The notes beneath the pieces are model-generated. The model had not been told where the DNA came from, did no database searches, and was given only the letters and a program-made list of their open reading frames with translations. From NCBI GenBank assembly GCA_028532985.1, contig JANCIK010000004.1:372001-436000 (forward strand): 64,000 nt of DNA, given 5' to 3'. This document shows, piece by piece, positions 33,290-43,644 of the stretch. The position numbers were made by a program, and so were the translations under genes. Origin of the DNA: Stropharia rugosoannulata. Lineage: Eukaryota; Basidiomycota; Agaricomycetes; Agaricales; Strophariaceae. The first letter of the stretch is position 1. Each line of letters starts with the position of its first letter.

Positions 33290-36200
33290 CTCCGGCCTGG
33301 ATGAGAGGAGTTGCAACTGCCGGGGGCACTGTTAGGATGAATAGGTGTTTTAGGCGTAGACAAGGGCCGACAAGAGTGTGTGTTATTTTTAGCTCTAATC
33401 GATTTCCACTTAAAAATATCGGCCAGAGTCGCCTCTTAGACATCCATCCTATTCATGGAGTTCTGGACCAGCAACTCAATAGGTCAAATACCATTGGTAT
33501 ACTCTTATCTCTGCATATACTTGAGTGACATAGAGTACTCGTTCTACCTACCTGCTCATCCGATCATAGATGAATTACTTTTAGAACAAACAGTTGCAAC
33601 TTTGAAGGAAGTGCGCAGGCGCAGTATGCGCAGACGAAGTGATGGATCGATAGCCGTATGCGACAACGTTTCCGCTCTCTCTCACGGCCTTCCATCTATC
33701 TGAAACGACAGAATGTTTAGCAAGGTACACTGTATGAAAGGCGATGTATTCGTTAATTGAGTCAGCAAGCAAAGCCTGAGTGGCCTGCGCGATTTTCATA
33801 CATGATCTACATTATGATTGATTATTATCAAAAGCTTCTATGTAAAGAGTCTTACCGACAAGTATCCAGAGCGGTCCGGTATTTGGAATACATACTGTGT
33901 TTCCTTCTCAACAAAGAAACTGTTAGAACTTGCCAACTGTTCACTTCATATGGTGATTGGCCTTCCTGTTATGGAAACGTTGCCCACGCTCTTCTGGGTT
34001 GCCATAAGAGTGCTCAGCGCTCCGTACTGCATATTTACGTGCGAACCGTGATAGCGTATTATAGAGACGTACCTAGACACATAGAAGCTCAATGGAACTG
34101 AGTACTTGTTTAAGGGTTAAGTATTGTTTTCCCAAATACAGGGATACTTGGTTCCCCACGGTTAATATACTCTGCCATCATATATATATTAAATTGTAAC
34201 TATGTATGTGTCCGTCTGATGGAAGCACGACAATGTCAGCGGATGCGATGTACTATCAGAGTGACGAGTACCGCAGCCTCCCCGCAGTTATTGTGAAGCT
34301 TTTACTATCTCGGATGCATTGGCTTCTTGTTTCAGGTCGAGGACTTGAAGATTCGATCCGAAGTGACGAACATTCTCTGCAGGCCACAGTCTAGCTGGTT
34401 TGATGCTTATCATGATATGCCTTTTTTCTTGCGCTCTGCGCTCGATGTTTCTCTCAACCAATGTAACCGCCAAAGTTGTCCGGGTACACTATTCACAGGT
34501 TACCAATCTTCAGAAACAAAAGCAATCATTCTCGAATTTTAGCAAATCTTCTGTAATTTTCTTGCAGATATTCCATGACGTGCTTTGGCATAAGTCTCAG
34601 GTGTTGATGAGCACTTGTGTCTGCCAGATTTCTCTACCGAAAGCTCGGGCCCCGCCCAGCTGACATCTCAATATCTTGCTCACATAAAAGTCCTCGGTCA
34701 ACCATCCGCATGGGAAATTCAGAAGTTGTTTGGCGAAATCCCGCAGTCTTCGCTGCCTGCGCTGCCTGCTTTGAGTAAGTGGCGCCGGCAGACTCTTTAG
34801 AAAGTAGGACCGGAAGGCGGTATGCAAGAATCACCAGCTTCGAGTCTTGGGTCGAAATTTAGCCCTCTGACCTACACTTTGACGGCTGTGAGAGCCGACA
34901 CACTCCAAACACGATGAGTACGCGTTTTCTGGGTATTATCATTTTTACTCTTTTGCGCATCCCTGGCAGCCTGAGTGGAAGTGTATTCAAACAATTCAGC
35001 TGCGGTGCTTCGTGAGGAAAGAAATTATACGGCTTAGTACAAGTACTGGCATTGCAGACACTGTACGCCCCAAAAATGGAGTCATCCCCGCACTTCAGCT
35101 TCAGAGCCAGAAAAGGAGTGGTGAGTTATTGGGGCAGTCGTTCAGATAAAACGACCGCCCAGTTCCTAGTACTACGCTACCCGTCACAGCATAATACGCA
35201 CAGGCGCATAGTGGCATAATTAGCCAAATACGTGACCTACCTATCAGCGGTTAGACAGTAATGATGAAATCACAGCCACCTTTATATCGGTGACCGAAGG
35301 CGGTCACCACGTTCCGTCGCAAGCATATATGTGCACTCTCTAACTTTGAAGACTACTCTACAACCATTTCTGCAGCCAGTAAACATTGCTCCGAGTAGCG
35401 AGTAATGTAACCGAGTCCTGCTTGTAGTCGAATAAGGAAGTAAGGAAGAAGGACTTTCAAGAACTAATGTCATACGATGATGTCCCGTAAATGACATGAC
35501 ACCTACACAACATCTGCATATTTCAATATAGTCGAATTCAGCTTCTGAAGTAATATGTCGTCCTCGAGTCCTTGTCAACATCGTAGTGCTATTAGCCTAC
35601 GTGCTCTGGTAATTACGTCGTGAACATGATGGCCCGAGTCTGCGCCGAAAGATTACCTTAGAACGATCTAAGAAATTCAAGCTATTTCATACAAGGAGTG
35701 TTAACTCCCAACTCCAAGTTCAAATTCGATGAGGCGTTACACCGTTCCGGGCAGACCGTATCTTTCTGTCCGGCAGTACACTTCCCCATGTCCAAATATC
35801 TTCGGTGTCTCATGGGCAAATCATGTATTTATACGTCGCTATGTTCTTCTATGCATCATACATGTATAGGACTGTTGACAGCTTCTGAGGTAAAAGCAGT
35901 ATCTCCCCTGCTGCGGATTACATCCAACTTGACACTCCAGCGTCATTGACACGGCAATCTTCGCAAATCTGGAGTGTGTTCTTTAGTGTAATCAGGAATG
36001 TCGCACAGTGGACTTACAACGAATTGTTGACTGTATAACATTCATACAAACACTTCTAGTGTCGAAGAGTCGGGGATGCGGTAGGAAAGCGTGCTACCTT
36101 CAGCATCAGCGCTATAATGGAATTGAGCGAATGTAGAGAACAATGGGATACCGCCACCTCTTCATACCACTTCTTTCGACCGCACTCCTATATTCTCTAA

Positions 36201-36513
36201 TCTTCCGCTCCAAGGCACGGAATATAGAAGTATGGAGTAACAGTTGTCGAGTATAACTCTGGTAAGTGTTATGGCGTTTGAACGGAGCCGGAGAGGTAGA
36301 GGAAGTATGACATGGGCTAGTCTTTCCACTGGCAGAAATCGCCAACTTGAATGTGGACGTGGCATCTGAACGACTGTAGGTCAAGGAAACCATGTGCTAC
36401 CGTACAAGCCTCTAGATTCCCAGAGTGCAACCTCTAAGAACAAGACACCAAAAATCAAGCTTCAAGTTTCAACTGAGCAGAAAGAAAAAGTTTGGACTTC
36501 CGTTCAAAAAGGT
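33290..36513. other. Long gene-poor stretch
   Basis: The left part (to about 34830) is the duplicated flank of peroxygenase copy 2. From 34830 to the tRNA only frames of under 100 codons occur on either strand and none is recognisable. No terminal repeats or transposase-like sequence was seen. Confidence 0.5.
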
Positions 36514-36629
36514 TGACAAGAGTGGGACTTGAACCCACGCCACATTTCTGTGATGAGAATGCGCTGTTGCCTACTCAAAGTAGGAAGCTAAGCTTGAGTC
36601 ACACGCCTTAACCGCTCGGCCATCTTGCC
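36514..36629 (-). tRNA. tRNA-Leu (anticodon CAA), with intron
   Basis: On the minus strand the acceptor strands GGCAAGA and TCTTGTC pair (one G-U), with discriminator A. The D arm reads GCCGAGCGGTTAAGGC. The anticodon stem is TGTGA/TCACA around the loop CTCAAGA, with CAA as anticodon. The T arm is GTGGG-TTCAAGT-CCCAC. A short variable arm precedes the T arm, as in leucine tRNAs. A 38-nt intron sits one base 3' of the anticodon, the canonical tRNA intron position, and tRNA-Leu(CAA) is intron-bearing in many fungi. Internal A and B boxes for RNA polymerase III are contained in the D and T arms. Confidence 0.9.
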
Positions 36630-37455
36630 TTGTAAGACACTTTAGGTTTTAGCGTCTATGATATTAGTAACAACTTTATTTACTTACAGAATCAAAGTCA
36701 AACAACCGCTTGCGATCAGCGCGTGTGCGGTCGTCCACGTTGTCCGCTTGTTGTCCGCACCATGATCCATCGTTGCAGTGTGCCCCGGTGCTTATATGCT
36801 CCCTTTGTTATACTGGCGACACAGATCGATCAGCACGAGAATTGACAGCCGCAGATGTGCACCCTATTGGTAATCCATGGACCGTACGGTATCCTCCTGG
36901 AGACGTCAGGTTTATTTTGGCTCATAGCGTGTGGGCTGCAGCCATGGGCCGCACACATATAATCGGAATTGCCAGCGAGGTGTGTGTTCCTGATATTCAG
37001 TCGGAAACCTTACTTATAGTTTTTCTTTGCGCACTAGGATTCTGCTCTTGTTTAAGTGCTGCTTCGCGTACGCGTGGCACGACTTCGGAAAGCGAGGCAT
37101 AGTATGAAGTATCTCTCTAGAATTTCGGTGGATTATGACTCGGAAAGAAGAGGCGTTCCGCCGCTCACGTCCGTGAAACGAGCTCTAGTACCCGTTGCTC
37201 TAGCCGGGTTTTTAGTGGCGATCAACTCTACCTCAAGGCTGGCAGGCCAAAGCCACGGCAACTCTGATGCGGCCCTTGAGTGCTACTCGTTCTTGTTCTT
37301 AAAGCCACTACAATGTCGCGTGGTTCTTCTTCCCAGCCCCAGAACCCACCAAAAGACGCCCGCACGGCCTGCCGTCAGTACAAGTTGCCTTTGTCACTGC
37401 CCGCCGCGCCGCGCTCCACAGCGTCACGCACAGGTAATCGCCTGCTCCCGCGTGC
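36630..37455. other. Upstream region of the disordered protein at 37456
   Basis: A plus-strand ATG at about 37314 opens a frame beginning MSRGSSSQPQNPPKDARTAC that could be an alternative first exon of the next gene. I found no splice pair that links it in phase. Nothing else is seen. Confidence 0.4.
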
Positions 37456-38796
37456 ATGTCTCACCCTCCCTCTCTTGTCGGGACCACGATCAGAGCACCG
37501 AGCTCGACCACCACCGCCCGGCGGCGGGCACATATTTATCTGCCCCCTCAGACTATTACTGCCGAGAGTATGATGCCTCCGCCGGGCATTTCCCCGTCCA
37601 GGAAGCCTCCCGGCCGCCCTCTCTCCCCAACAGTTGCATTTCCGCGTTCCTCTTCTCTTCCTCAAGCCACGACAACAACAACAACAACAACAACAAGAAC
37701 TACTACTCCTATTCCTCACGCGTCGATTTCCTACGTACCATCACCTGCACCGCCGCCAAAACGCCCGCATACACTCTCACTCATCCGCCTTAGCGCTAAG
37801 GTCGCACACGCCGTCGCACCATCTCGGCCAATCCTTCGCAGCTCTCCCAAGGTCCCATCAAAGCTCAAGTCCAAGATGAATGCCTCGGGTCCGAAGCTGA
37901 ACAACATGTACTTCGGCTCTTCTCCACGGCCTACACCGCGGGTTGTGAGGCGCTCGCTCGCTGCGCATGTGTTTGAACCAGAGGGTTCGTCGGGACCGGA
38001 CACCGATGTTGACGTAGACGTGGACGCTGAGCCTGACCTCGAGGATAAGCCTCGAGTAGGCCGGCACTACGCGTCATCCGAGCTCGACTCAGACGACGAT
38101 GGTACACTCGTAAGCATTAGCGCGGGACCTGAAGGCGATCTCTCCCCACCATGGTCAACCCATAAGCACTTACCAAAGCTCCCCAAAATGGCTATCGTCT
38201 CCGAGGTGGAGGAGGTGGAAATGACAACGCCTCCACCTCCTTTATCTACTGGCCTTCCCCTGCCTCCGTCCGAACCTCAGCCATCCGTGCGGGAGCGCCA
38301 GATGCTGCGGGAGGAAGAAGTTTCTTTTCCATCGCCCGTTCCATCGCTACCTATTGTGACCCCGTTCTCCGCAGGTGTCTCCCGTAAAATCATTCAGCAC
38401 ATCTGGGACGAACCTATGTCGCCTACCGACACCGGCAGTCATAATGACGCTTTTGAGAGAGGATTAAGCGCCCACTTAAGTGCAGGGGCATATTCCACAG
38501 ACGACGATTGCGAGAGCATCTGTCCGCGATGGCTCCTTCATGGCCCATATCCGCCCATGCCCGATTTCGTGATCGAGGTCGAGGACCGCGCGATTGTGTA
38601 CTATACATCTCTGACCCCGCCACCGTGGCACTATCGGCGGAGGAAGGGCGGGCAGAAGTCTGCGGGCGGCGGGGAGAGGGACGCAGGGAATGCTGATTTG
38701 TCTTCATCTGTCTCCGAGTCGCTGCTGGAACCTGCTGGGATTGCCCTCGGGGGCATTGAGCAGCATGTAGTTCCTGTTCCCATCATGGCCATCTAA
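37456..38796 (+). CDS. Hypothetical disordered protein, 446 aa
   Basis: I do not recognise this protein. One open frame of 446 codons ends at 38796. The N-terminal third is Pro/Ser/Thr-rich and includes a run of nine Thr encoded by an ACA repeat (about 37669-37693). The centre is basic, then acidic (DTDVDVDVDAEPDLED, SSELDSDDDG). The C-terminal part has a more ordered look: SAGVSRKIIQHIWDEPM, then CESICPRWLLHGPYPPMPDF and VIEVEDRAIVYYTSLTPP, before a basic Gly-rich tail. This last region is the most likely conserved segment. There is no signal peptide or membrane segment. The start is uncertain, because the first 40 residues are low-complexity and an upstream exon is possible. Confidence 0.6.
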   Translation: MSHPPSLVGTTIRAPSSTTTARRRAHIYLPPQTITAESMMPPPGISPSRKPPGRPLSPTVAFPRSSSLPQATTTTTTTTTRTTTPIPHASISYVPSPAPPPKRPHTLSLIRLSAKVAHAVAPSRPILRSSPKVPSKLKSKMNASGPKLNNMYFGSSPRPTPRVVRRSLAAHVFEPEGSSGPDTDVDVDVDAEPDLEDKPRVGRHYASSELDSDDDGTLVSISAGPEGDLSPPWSTHKHLPKLPKMAIVSEVEEVEMTTPPPPLSTGLPLPPSEPQPSVRERQMLREEEVSFPSPVPSLPIVTPFSAGVSRKIIQHIWDEPMSPTDTGSHNDAFERGLSAHLSAGAYSTDDDCESICPRWLLHGPYPPMPDFVIEVEDRAIVYYTSLTPPPWHYRRRKGGQKSAGGGERDAGNADLSSSVSESLLEPAGIALGGIEQHVVPVPIMAI

Positions 38797-39448
38797 CTGC
38801 AGACGGCACTTGTCTATTTATCTAGGGTATCATGCTCTTCCTTCCGGTCTTTCTCTGTCTGTCTCAAGTCAAGTACTGCTAGACCCTACATAACTGGCAT
38901 GTCCAAAATTATCTCAGATACACCGCATTTACGACTATGCCGTACAGTATTCCGCATTCACGCGGAAACCCATCTCATTTACCTCTACATAACCTAATAC
39001 GTTCCCTAATACTCCCAAGGTACTAATTGCATTCCCATCATGTAAATATATTGTTGTCTGTAATGATTTCACATATGTACTTAAATAGCGTAGCACTCAG
39101 GGCACTTTTTTTCTAAAAACATATCATTATCATAAATAGGACGGAGACTTGAGTCTTGCCGTTAATACAGTCTAAATTACATGCATACATGCTGCACATG
39201 CATCTGTAAATCGGAAAGACCTATAGATACGATGATGAGAGAACTTTATGAATTATGATAGAGAAATAAGAACATTACGTAGCAAGTGCATGGAGGCAGG
39301 GCAATAACTACAAATTACACAGCAGTGAAGGAAAGTAAATTGACTGGAGAGTATAGCGATGAATTAGAAAAAATGTTAGTCATTACTTGGTCTTGGGTGT
39401 CGGACACGTTCACGACCAGCATATCGTATTGGTATTGTCGGCTTGTTC
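38797..39448. other. AT-rich intergenic, nothing seen
   Basis: There are no frames above about 60 codons. It is probably the 3' UTR of the preceding gene and spacer DNA. Confidence 0.5.
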
Positions 39449-40800
39449 CTACATCTCAACCACATCTGCTTTAAACGATAAACAGTGAACCAAGTGTCGT
39501 CGGTAGTGGGCGTTGTAGTTCGGGGACTTAATATCAAACAGCCTGCCAGGATAGGATACATATGCTATGAGTGAAAGGCGGAATACGATCACGATGTATT
39601 CACCTTGATTGTCAATTGCAATGTGTGTCCAGTACACGGTGGACCAACTTATTGAGCAAGCTAGTCTTGTTTGCCGGTCCCCGAACAATATTAATATCGC
39701 GAAATTGGAAAACTAGGTACATGTACTTACCCCACGAGCCAATGGGGACCAACAAGAATCCCCTATAAGACATATTTGGGCGAATGGATTCTGTAATATA
39801 CTTAGAGTAGATAGATAGGAGGGCAGCGAATGGGCTCACTTGGCTCAACAGAATTTGCGCGAGCATAAAGTTGGGTTGAAACAATTGCTACAGTCATTGT
39901 CAACTTTAGACATGATCTCCGGTAATAGGTAATACCAGTTACAGCCAACGAGATAGTTACAGAGCCAAGGCGACTTGAAATTTCGACGCAAACTATATTG
40001 AAACTCCACTCCTTCATCATTAACTGTCCCGTCGGAGAACGCGTTGGAAAAAGCTGCGTTGGCCCAATCTTTTGTTTTGTCGCAGCCAGTAACAATAATT
40101 AGAGACCCATTAAGATTCATGACGCCCGAGACTTTGCTAAGATGTTGGTACCAGTGGCATGCATGTCGATGAACATACTCTTGAAGCCTATTGGTGCTTA
40201 CGAGGTCTTCCCTGGATGCCCATCGCGCAAAATTAAAATATCTCCTTCTCGAGCCTTTGACTTAAAAGTTAGCTTACTAATATGATGATATATATGAGCG
40301 CTCTAGCGTAAGTATAATTTGTCCACTTACAGAGGGTCAGAGGTATCTCGAATGACTTGAATACCTTCGCTGCTAATAACGGTCCCCGATGGAAAGTAAT
40401 TGGGCTGGGAACAAATTTCAGAGGGAAGTGGTGGATCAGTGGGTTGAAATTCCTTAGGGATTTTGTTGGCATGACAAGGATCCTCTGGCGGACGAAATAT
40501 GTTGAAAAAAAAATGCCCCTTGATCATCGATAATCCTAACATCACTCCTGACGTGATCAGGTGAACACGGGAACTTGAAGGCTCCGTGTGGTAGCCAGAA
40601 TGGGAAGCCATGACCTTTGAGTAGCAAAGAGCAGGTGTACGCATCGGGTTTTCCGGAACCTCCTTGAACTGTGGATACATGAGGAAACCCCATTATGCAG
40701 TCTGGGATACGAGGAGCAGATTTGAGTCCTTTCCTCTCGCTCGATAAAGATGTGACTTCAGACGAGTAGATCGAAGGTGCAACAGCAATATTGTCATGAT
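39449..40800 (-). pseudogene. Second broken copy of the uncharacterised family
   Basis: Read on the minus strand, the family order is kept. It starts with a disordered leader (IYSSEVTSLSSERKG), then SLLLKGHGFPFWLPHG, then VRIIDDQGAFFF, where the frame changes. Then come NIFRPPEDPCHANKIPKEF and NYFPSGTVISSEGIQV, and an intron. Next are AREGDILIL, with a second frame change, then SREDLVSTNRLQEYVHRH, NGSLIIVTGCDKTKDWANA, FQPNFMLAQILLSQ, LLNKLVHRVLD and LSLIAYVSYPGRLFDI. The first frame change lies in a run of nine A at 40505-40513 (plus strand). Eight would keep the family frame. The second is near 40226. After LRRNFKSPWLC the middle part is degenerate. Almost the whole gene is present, so inactivation looks fairly recent. 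A sequencing error could explain the homopolymer break but not both. Confidence 0.65.
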
Positions 40801-41257
40801 GCGTGGAGCAGTTTACAGTTACCTACAAGTTACCTACCTGAGATCAGTTATTCAGTTAGCGGCAAATATGCATAATCTCGTACCGTCGTAGTACGTCTAC
40901 AGTCGTGAACATTCGGTTTGTAACAAGTGCCATTTTTACAAAACCAGGTGCGGATGACTTATGTAATTGAGCAGGACCCACGACGCAAGACGATTTACTC
41001 TATTAAATTTTACTTGCTTTGAATTTGCAATTAATATTCAACTAAATAGTTGTCATAAAATCAAAAGCAGACCTTTGAGTTTTGAAATGCTACCAATAAA
41101 GGATGATCACCACTGCTACGTTAAACATACAGAAACGAGTGCACATCCCAATTTTAAGACTAGGACAGCATTCTCCATCTGCGACGCGCCCACCTCACAT
41201 AGACCAGCAGACATTCTTGCGTCGACACAGACGCCCACCCACTCGCCATGTTCAAGT
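40801..41257. other. Intergenic, nothing seen
   Basis: There is no gene here. The right part is the 3' region of the LSM14/Scd6 gene. Confidence 0.4.
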
Positions 41258-42732
41258 TCAGCCGCGAGCTTGTACAGGGGGGGCACCATTAGCACCCGCG
41301 CCGGCCGTGGCATTTGCACCACCCCTACCTCCACCCCTTCGTGGCCTGCCACCGCGCCGTCCGTATCCTCCCCAGCCTCCAACATACCCACCCGGACCTA
41401 GTAAACCAACACCACCAGGTTCACCGAACGTAGCCACGTTTCGTTCCCGCTCCTCCTCACGCCTGTTCCGCCCAGCGCCACCTGGCCCTCCACCACCCCT
41501 GCGTCCGCGAGAACCTCCTTGGTGTACTCCTCCACTAGGTCCTGCAGGTGCAGCAGCTGAAGACGACGACAGTGAATCGAAGAATGATTTCTGCGGGTTG
41601 TACGCCGGTTGACTGGCCTCCTCAGTAGCGGTAGTAGTCGTTGCGTCAGCAGGCTGTCCATCCTCAGACGTAGCTGCCACGGAAGGAGGATGAGCCTTGT
41701 CAAACTTGGCATTGGCGCTTTCGAAGTCGAAATCGGTCTTGGGGACGCTGATATGTGGAGCATCTTCACCTCTGCGTCCATGTCCACGACGTCCACCGCG
41801 CCCATTGGCATGGTGCGAGCCGTGATGTGCGGGCGCACCACCACCACTTACGCGAAGGTCACCTAGTGCGCGTTCCACAGTCTCAAGAGAGGCTGCAGCC
41901 GTATGCACCGGGTTTGGACGGCGGTTAGCAGCATGCTGAGGCTGTGCGGCAGATGCCGCCTGCGCAGGCAGGGTCTGCTGCACGGGTGTCTGCTGTTGCT
42001 GTTGCTGCTGTGGTGCAGGACCTGGTGAAGACTGCTGTCCATTCTGGTAGGGAGGGGGCACGACCGCGGGATTGACACCTTTAGGCATGGGTGCTGAAGC
42101 CTATAGACAAATTATGAAAACGGTTAGCATATCGTGGTCAAAGTTGGCGCTAAGGCAGGGAACGGTCAGAAGGAAGGCAACGGAAGAATCCACATGGGTT
42201 TTTGCGCTCTCGGATATGTATATGTTTTTACATCCGTAATGCTTCATCTTGATTCCAGAGACAGACAAAGGGAAGAAGGGGAACTTACCCCGAGCACAGC
42301 AGGATCATCATGTACACTAGGCCCTGTATGCACGGGCTCGTCTACAGCAAGATCCTTGACTTCAGAGGCACGGAAGATGATATATGCATACGGGTCCTGC
42401 ACGGGGGCGATAAACTGGTTCGGCGGTCTGCACCATCCGTTAAGTGGGTACATACTACAGTCGCTGGTTGGCTTACCGCCGCGTCTCGGTTCCCATGGAG
42501 TACACTGCATGCAGCTGCATTAGCAATTCAGAGCGCCTCCTAACCAGGTAGCATTACTCGCCATTGGAAAGCTGGATAGTGGAAGCCTGGGCGTCGATGC
42601 CCGCCAGGATGCCCCGGTACCTGACATCAGAGTGCGAAATGAGTGAAATCGGTTTTCTGTAAACACACACGTCAGCAATCAAGCATAGTATTTACTCAAG
42701 GAGAATGCATACCCGATGAAACTGAGCGCCAT
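41258..42732 (-). CDS. LSM14/Scd6/RAP55-type mRNP protein
   Basis: Scd6/LSM14 proteins bind mRNA and eIF4G, repress translation, and assemble P-bodies and stress granules with Dhh1/DDX6 in the cytoplasm. Five exons join: 42713-42732, 42562-42656, 42477-42504, 42289-42427 and 41258-42100, giving 374 aa. The N-terminal LSm domain (about residues 1-75) reads MALSFIGKPISLISHSDVRY, then YRGILAGIDAQASTIQLSNV and AYIIFRASEVKDL. A Gln/Pro/Ala linker follows. The FDF motif is at about 217-231 (TDFDFESANAKFDK), the FFD box at about 265-275 (NPQKSFFDSLSSS) and the TFG box at about 317-325 (RNVATFGEPGG). RGG-rich segments flank them and form the C-terminus. Intron 2 (42505-42561) needs a GC donor (ATG|GCGAGT) to keep phase. 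Intron 4 is unusually long for this window (188 nt). Confidence 0.92.
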
Positions 42733-43644
42733 TACGAAAATATAGAAGATGTGGAAAAGGAAGTAGAGAAGGACGACAACCGGCGCGTGTTGACGTGTTT
42801 GTTCATTTCAGACTCCGACACCCTTCACAGCCGCAGCCGCATCACTTAAGTTCGTACTTACGCCAAACTTACACACAACAACTGTGATGAACTCACTATA
42901 CCATTATGGCAATATGCTTTTCGCTCTTCCTAATGCATTCTTGAGAAAAAGACTGGTTCTCCTTGGGATCCTCCAATTTGCAACTTAACCATGTTTCTGA
43001 TAATTGTATATGTAGTGCTAAATTACTCATGCATTGTTTTAGTCGGCGAGATCGTTATTTTTCGGGGAAGATTTGTGTCAACGTTTCAACGGGGAATTTT
43101 AGCATAACTTCAGGGTCTCTGTATGTAGGCATCGATACGCGTACAGAAATTGAAATAGCCTCGGGTATGTCGTTCAAAGCAAGGCCGATGTGAATACTTC
43201 AACTTTCATAATGCTAGACTACTTTATCCGAGTCATTTTTCCTGGCATTGTTTGAGAGTTGCCCCACGTACTAGGACTTCCCGCTGAACAGGACCACAGT
43301 TCTTGTAACAGTTCAATGAATAAAGAAGAAGAAAAAGGAAACCAACTTCACATAGACTGCGTGAAGGAAAAAATGCGATATTCAAATATAGCTGTCCATC
43401 CGGCATCCGTATCGCTGTGCCACGTAAGATAGCTCGACTGGCATGGCTTTCTTTTTGCAGCTAAATTACTCAAGTACTCATGAATGAAACAGAACAGAAT
43501 TACATAGGAGCGGCCGTAATCTCAAACTTTTGACTTCCCAGAATGCGCTTACTACTACAACTTAACAAATTCAGGAGGATGATTCCGTGCAAGGCTCTTC
43601 TTTGCCAATACATTTTCTACTTGCTACATACAACGAGTACCTAA
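42733..43644. other. Intergenic, nothing seen
   Basis: This holds the upstream region of the LSM14 gene and the 3' region of the His-rich precursor gene. Only short frames are found. Confidence 0.45.

Larger units (their letters stand above)
31861..34830. repeat. Segmental duplication, unit 2
   Basis: This is the counterpart of 28388-31090. Conserved landmarks upstream of the gene include GATTGGCCTTCCTGTTATGGAA (about 33954), TCCTCGGTCAACCATCCG (about 34692) and GTAAGTGGCGCCGGCA (about 34775), in the same order as in unit 1. Confidence 0.6.

Noticed and set aside
29758..36513. Possible transposon in the gene-poor flanks of the peroxygenases
   Set aside because: No terminal inverted repeats, long terminal repeats, transposase or reverse transcriptase sequence was seen. 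The shared words are explained by the segmental duplication.
41103..41612. Plus-strand open frame of 169 codons, Pro/Arg-rich
   Set aside because: It is the complement of the RGG-rich last exon of the LSM14/Scd6 gene, which has clear LSm, FDF and TFG motifs.
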